Shown in pieces: positions 8,583-11,559 of a stretch of 11,559 bases of DNA (its first letter is position 1; each line of letters starts with the position of its first letter). Made by a program: the position numbers and the translations under genes. The DNA comes from Ochromonadaceae sp. CCMP2298 (taxonomy: Eukaryota; Sar; Synurophyceae; Ochromonadales; Ochromonadaceae), in NCBI GenBank assembly GCA_026770595.1, contig MU634537.1, positions 1-11,559 on the forward strand, in the 5' to 3' direction. The notes under the pieces are model-generated. The model was not told the DNA's origin and did not search any database. It saw nothing but the letters and a program-made list of their open reading frames with translations.

Positions 8583-8589
8583 GGGCCGT

Positions 8590-11559
8590 CTAGAAGCGGA
8601 TGTTCCTGTTTTCCTGCACAAGCTGCTCGAGCGAGTCACTGGCGCCCTTCGTGAGCAGCAGGAAGGGCTCCCGGTACTTGCTGGGGAGGGGTGGGGGGTG
8701 TTGGTGTGATTTTTTTATTGTCAGAACGATACGCGCGGCGGTGCCAAAAAGCGAAGTACAAACAAAGCACGTGGGCAACCCCTCTACCCTACACTTACGC
8801 ACTGGCTCCCGAGGCCTTCAGTGGCACCCGCTGCTCCACGATCTTGTCTGCGATCGCCTCCAGCCCTCTGTAGCCACTGGGGTCCTTGAGGAAGTTGCGG
8901 AGCAGGTTGTGGTCTACCCGGCAGTCACCCACCTCCTTCTTGTCGTGCTTCAGGAGGCTCAGGATGTGCCGCCGCCGCTCTGAAGTGAGCACTGCGCGCA
9001 GCAGGTCGAAGGTCTTCACGTTCGCGGCAGAGCTGCGGATCTTCGTGTGCCAGGGCACGGGCGCGTGGCGCACCTTGCCTTTGTGGCCTTTGGGGCGGTC
9101 CTGCACGTGCGAGGTGGGGGAGGCGGTGGCTGCTGGGAGCCCAGGGAGCGAGGGGGTGTCGTAGTCCACTGAGAGGCGCCTCCAATTCCGCCCGTTTCGA
9201 CCGGGTGCAGGTACGGGTGCGGCTGCTTCTCCGAATGCGCTGGTGGCCCCAAACAGCATGCTCTTGGTCTGCGCGGAGAGCAGCTGCATCCTCCGCATCT
9301 CCACCTTCCTCGCCAGCGCAGCCTGCTTCAAAAATCTTGCCTCTTCTTGCTCATCCAAGAGCTTGTTCAGTTCCCTGCGTACCGTGTTTATCTCCTCTAC
9401 AGTGCCCGAGAACACCCGCATCTGACTCATCGCCTGCAGAGACGTCTTCTCCTCCTTCACCTTGAGCCGGCGCTCTTCTCGTGCGCGGAACTTGTACACC
9501 TTCTCACACTGCAGCCACAGTACGCGCATTCTATGCATCTGCACCACCACCCAGCTCTTCACATAGCGCTGTAGGCGGATGATGTTCTGTCTGTAGGCGT
9601 AGATGCAACGCATAGACTCACTGATGCCAGTGCAATCCTGCAAAAAGGACAGCAACATAGCCGCAGCCAAATTCTTCTTGCGCAGGCGGCGTCTTACCAG
9701 GAATGGCATAAGCACGCCCAGGATGCGCAGGCGAAAGTGCGGTTTGCGGCGGTATATGAAGCGGATGCGGGCCATGCGCCACCACTTCGCAACAGGAGTA
9801 GTGGAAGAGAGGGAAGAGAAGAAGAGGCGATTGGAGATGGGAGAGGAGTGGAAGTTGTTACAGGAAGATAGTGAGCGTGAGTGCGAGCTAGTGTGTATTA
9901 GCACAAGTAAGGTAAGGTATCTAGAACTATCACATATCTGCACATATCTACACATATCTATCACATATCTACACATCAGCATACCTTCTCAATGGTGTCG
10001 ATGGCCCTGGAGGTGGCGTTAACTCCCTTCCAGTTCGCGCGCAGCTCTCGGTGCGCCTCTAGGGCGTCCTGCAGCACCCTGCGGAAAGGGGTGAGTGGGG
10101 TGAGTAAGGGGTGAGTGGGGGTGGTTTGGGGCAAAGACAAAGGGGTGATAAGGGAGTCCCGTTGCGAAGATGGGATGCGCGAAACACAGGTGCAAGAGGA
10201 GATGGGTGCGTATGCAGTGTGGGGCGACTGCCATTTGCCGCACTTGACCCCCCTCCCCCCTGGAACTCTCCTAATACAAACCACACCCTGCACCCAGCAC
10301 AGCACTCAGCACCCTTCCGAGTTACTCACTTCATGCGGCAGTTGACCACCACGCCTATAATCCACGCCCGCTGCCTCTGCGCCAACCGGACCTTCTCCGC
10401 CTTGGACATGATCCTGAGCTCCTTCTGCCTAATGCGATGCACTACCTGCTGGTCCTTCTTCATCGACACGTCGTCCCGCTGCTGCTGCGCCTTCATAATG
10501 CGCTCGTCGCTCTGCACCACGCTGGAGGAAAAGCAGGAAGAGCGGTTGGAATTGGAGCTCCTGCCGAAGGATGACGAATTCTCCGTCGCCCTATCGCCCC
10601 CCCTGAACGAGTCGCGCATGTAGTGGCCCGAGAAGGAGCCCGTGTTAACAATGGAGACCCTAGCTGCTACCGGATCCAGGTCGTCCTCCTCCTCCTCCTC
10701 CAGGCCCTGGGGTCGCGACACGTGCACCTGGCTCGGGAATCCGTCGTCCTCCTCTATGCCGAACACCCCCCCCTCCTCCAACTGCCCGCTCTCGATAGCC
10801 GTACGCAGGTTACGCTGCGTGCGGCTCTCCGACCACGCCAACTTGCCCCCGCTCCCGCCCCCGCTCTTCCCGCTGTCCTTGTCCGCCCCCGCGCTTTCCT
10901 CTTTGTTCAACAGTTGTCGCTTGATGGACTGCGGCACGAGCTCCGCTCTGCGCGAGCCCCTGCATGGGTCTAAGGACATAAGTAACGTCGCCTGAGACAG
11001 CTGCCTGTACCGGTCGCAGCCCAGGCCCACATCCTCCATCTCGCCCCGCTCCTGCGCCTTCTCTGCGGCGATTATCTGCGAGGGCAGGAGGGGCTCCTCT
11101 GCGGAGCCCAGCATTGCATCCAGACCCCCCCTGGTGGTGCGCCTCTCACCCGCAGTGTTCGCCGCGCTCTGCGGCCGATTGAACGTCGGGGGCCCCTCTT
11201 CCTGTTTCCTGATCTCCTCCAGCAAAGCGGGGAAGATGGGACGCAGGACCTTGCCCTTCGAGTACTCGCGTTCTAGCTTGCGGCGGTCCTTGGAGATGTT
11301 GAAGTTGTGCTTAGCTTCAGCCATTATATCCTCCAAAGTGCGGATCTTCACCGTCACCTCCTGCACGATCCCGTATGTGGACAAGTCGCCTACGCCACTC
11401 AACCTGTTGTCAGAGCACGACCCGAGCCTGTGTGAAGGAGAAGAGGTGCGTCATTGACGGGTGAGGGTGCCAAGGCCGTGTTTTATGAGCAAGTGCTAAC
11501 TCAAAAGGCGGGTCGGGTCGCGGGGCGTCTCACCTGTCATCCTCCCGGCGTCGATCCGT
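8590..11559 (-). CDS. Coiled-coil protein with IQ-like motifs, unidentified, 5' partial (764 aa visible)
   Basis: Exons in coding order: 11559-11534 (partial), 11427-10330, 10078-9985, 9784-8799, 8680-8590. Codon phases match at all four introns (2, 2, 0, 2), and the last exon ends in NIRF and TAG. Numbering from the window edge, residues 10-375 are charged and mostly disordered, with Ser/Gly-rich stretches and an acidic EEEEEDD run. Residues 345-406 are helical. I404-E-KWW-R409-MARI-R414 matches the IQ pattern with E replacing Q, and the motif is assembled across an exon junction. L477-Q-RYV-K-S is a second, weaker IQ-like site. Residues 500-580 are a basic/acidic coiled coil. Residues 648-764 look like a separate folded helical domain (TFDLLRAVL, RRHILSLLKHDKKE). 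No signal peptide or transmembrane segment is visible. IQ motifs usually bind calmodulin or centrin-like light chains, so a cytoskeletal or axonemal role is possible but inferred. The gene converges on its left neighbour. Confidence 0.83.
8681..8798 (-). other. Last intron of the IQ-like gene (118 nt, phase 2)
   Basis: Donor GTAAGT and acceptor CACCCCTCCCCAG on the minus strand. Read-through gives a TAA at the donor itself. Splicing restores GC|C (Ala) and joins KASGAS to KYREPFLLL. Confidence 0.85.
9785..9984 (-). other. Intron of the IQ-like gene with an unusual AAG acceptor (200 nt, phase 0)
   Basis: The donor is GTATGC. The acceptor is TGTTGCGAAG, the only AG after a long pyrimidine tract (CTCTTCTTCTCTTCCCTCTCTTCC). 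AAG is less usual than CAG or TAG. Splicing joins DTIEK to WWRMARIR in frame and creates the first IQ-like motif. The intron also holds four copies of CACATATCT (plus strand) near its donor. Confidence 0.75.
9931..9970. repeat. Four copies of CACATATCT at 10-11 bp spacing
   Basis: The copies start at 9931, 9941, 9951 and 9962, close to one helical turn apart. They lie in the 5' part of an intron of the minus-strand gene. This is probably a small slipped-strand repeat; no known role. Confidence 0.7.
10079..10329 (-). other. Intron of the IQ-like gene (251 nt, phase 2)
   Basis: Donor GTGAGT, acceptor CCCTTTCCGCAG on the minus strand. Splicing restores AA|G (Lys) and joins VVNCRM-K to VLQDALEAHREL. 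It contains GTGAGTGGGG-type repeats (plus strand, 10091-10120) within the pyrimidine-rich 3' part as transcribed. Confidence 0.85.
10682..10701 (-). repeat. Trinucleotide (GAG/TCC) tract coding for an acidic run
   Basis: Tandem TCC units on the plus strand, GGA/GAG in the coding sense, encode the glutamate run in GLEEEEEDDLDP. It is a typical coding microsatellite within a disordered acidic patch. Confidence 0.75.
11428..11533 (-). other. First visible intron of the IQ-like gene (106 nt, phase 2)
   Basis: Donor GTGAGA, acceptor CTCCTTCACACAG on the minus strand. It joins the partial exon (TDRRREDD) to LGSCSDNRLSG through a restored AG|G Arg codon. Because the frame is open on both sides, the protein starts further upstream, outside the window, not at an internal TTG or ATG. 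Confidence 0.8.

Larger units (their letters stand above)
7907..8589. other. Shared 3' flank between two convergent genes
   Basis: It lies between the TAG of the plus-strand gene and the TAG of the minus-strand gene. GC falls and becomes AT-rich at about 8440-8530. No reading frame here looks coding. It should hold both 3' UTRs and poly(A) sites. A perfect inverted repeat (ATTGTA-aa-TACAAT, 8495-8508) is followed by the palindrome TTGATATCAA (8508-8517). No classical AATAAA is seen in a convincing position on either strand. Confidence 0.65.

Noticed and set aside
11400-11402. TTG as the start codon of the IQ-like gene
   Set aside because: The frame continues upstream through a good acceptor (CACACAG) and the phase matches an exon at the window edge, so the true start is outside the window.
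1-11559. A multi-gene defence, mobile or biosynthetic system
   Set aside because: Only two intron-containing genes, transcribed towards each other, plus an edge fragment. No transposase, nuclease, synthetase, terminal repeats or CRISPR-like array was seen on either strand.

Overview
This window looks like nuclear DNA from a GC-rich eukaryote, most likely a protist or alga. Protein-coding stretches are interrupted by short GT-AG introns (92 to 435 nt) with pyrimidine-rich 3' ends. Reading frame and codon phase are restored exactly at all nine proposed intron junctions. Nothing resembles a bacterial operon, phage, CRISPR array, rRNA or tRNA gene. I cannot name the lineage. A TGTAA motif downstream of one gene would fit a green-algal polyadenylation signal, but this is weak evidence.

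Layout. (1) Positions 1-54 are probably a fragment of an exon of another gene. The minus-strand reading is slightly preferred, but the plus strand is also open. (2) Positions 55-1067 are non-coding: an (AGC)9 tract, a small CCTTACAC repeat, and a perfect TGACGTCA palindrome 11 nt before a start codon. (3) Positions 1068-7906 on the plus strand hold one six-exon gene for a protein of about 1930 residues. It has a compact N-terminal domain, a coiled coil, two separated cysteine pairs, and otherwise very long low-complexity stretches (RS/RE-, Gly/Gln- and Ser/Pro-rich). (4) Positions 7907-8589 are the 3' flank shared by two convergent genes. (5) Positions 8590-11559 on the minus strand hold the last five exons of a second gene (764 residues visible; its 5' end lies beyond the window). 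It encodes a charged, coiled-coil protein with two degenerate IQ-like motifs.

Neither protein can be named from sequence alone. Both look like structural or scaffold proteins rather than enzymes. The first resembles, from memory only, unnamed proteins of flagellated protists. The second has IQ-like helices of the kind often seen in calmodulin-binding, cytoskeletal or axonemal proteins. They are neighbours, but nothing in the DNA shows that they work together: they are transcribed towards each other and share no visible control region.

The most interesting items are the large unnamed protein with its two cysteine pairs (one split by an intron holding an 11-unit minisatellite), the unnamed IQ-like protein, and the two-way-open fragment at the left edge. 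I found no convincing evidence of a new multi-gene system.
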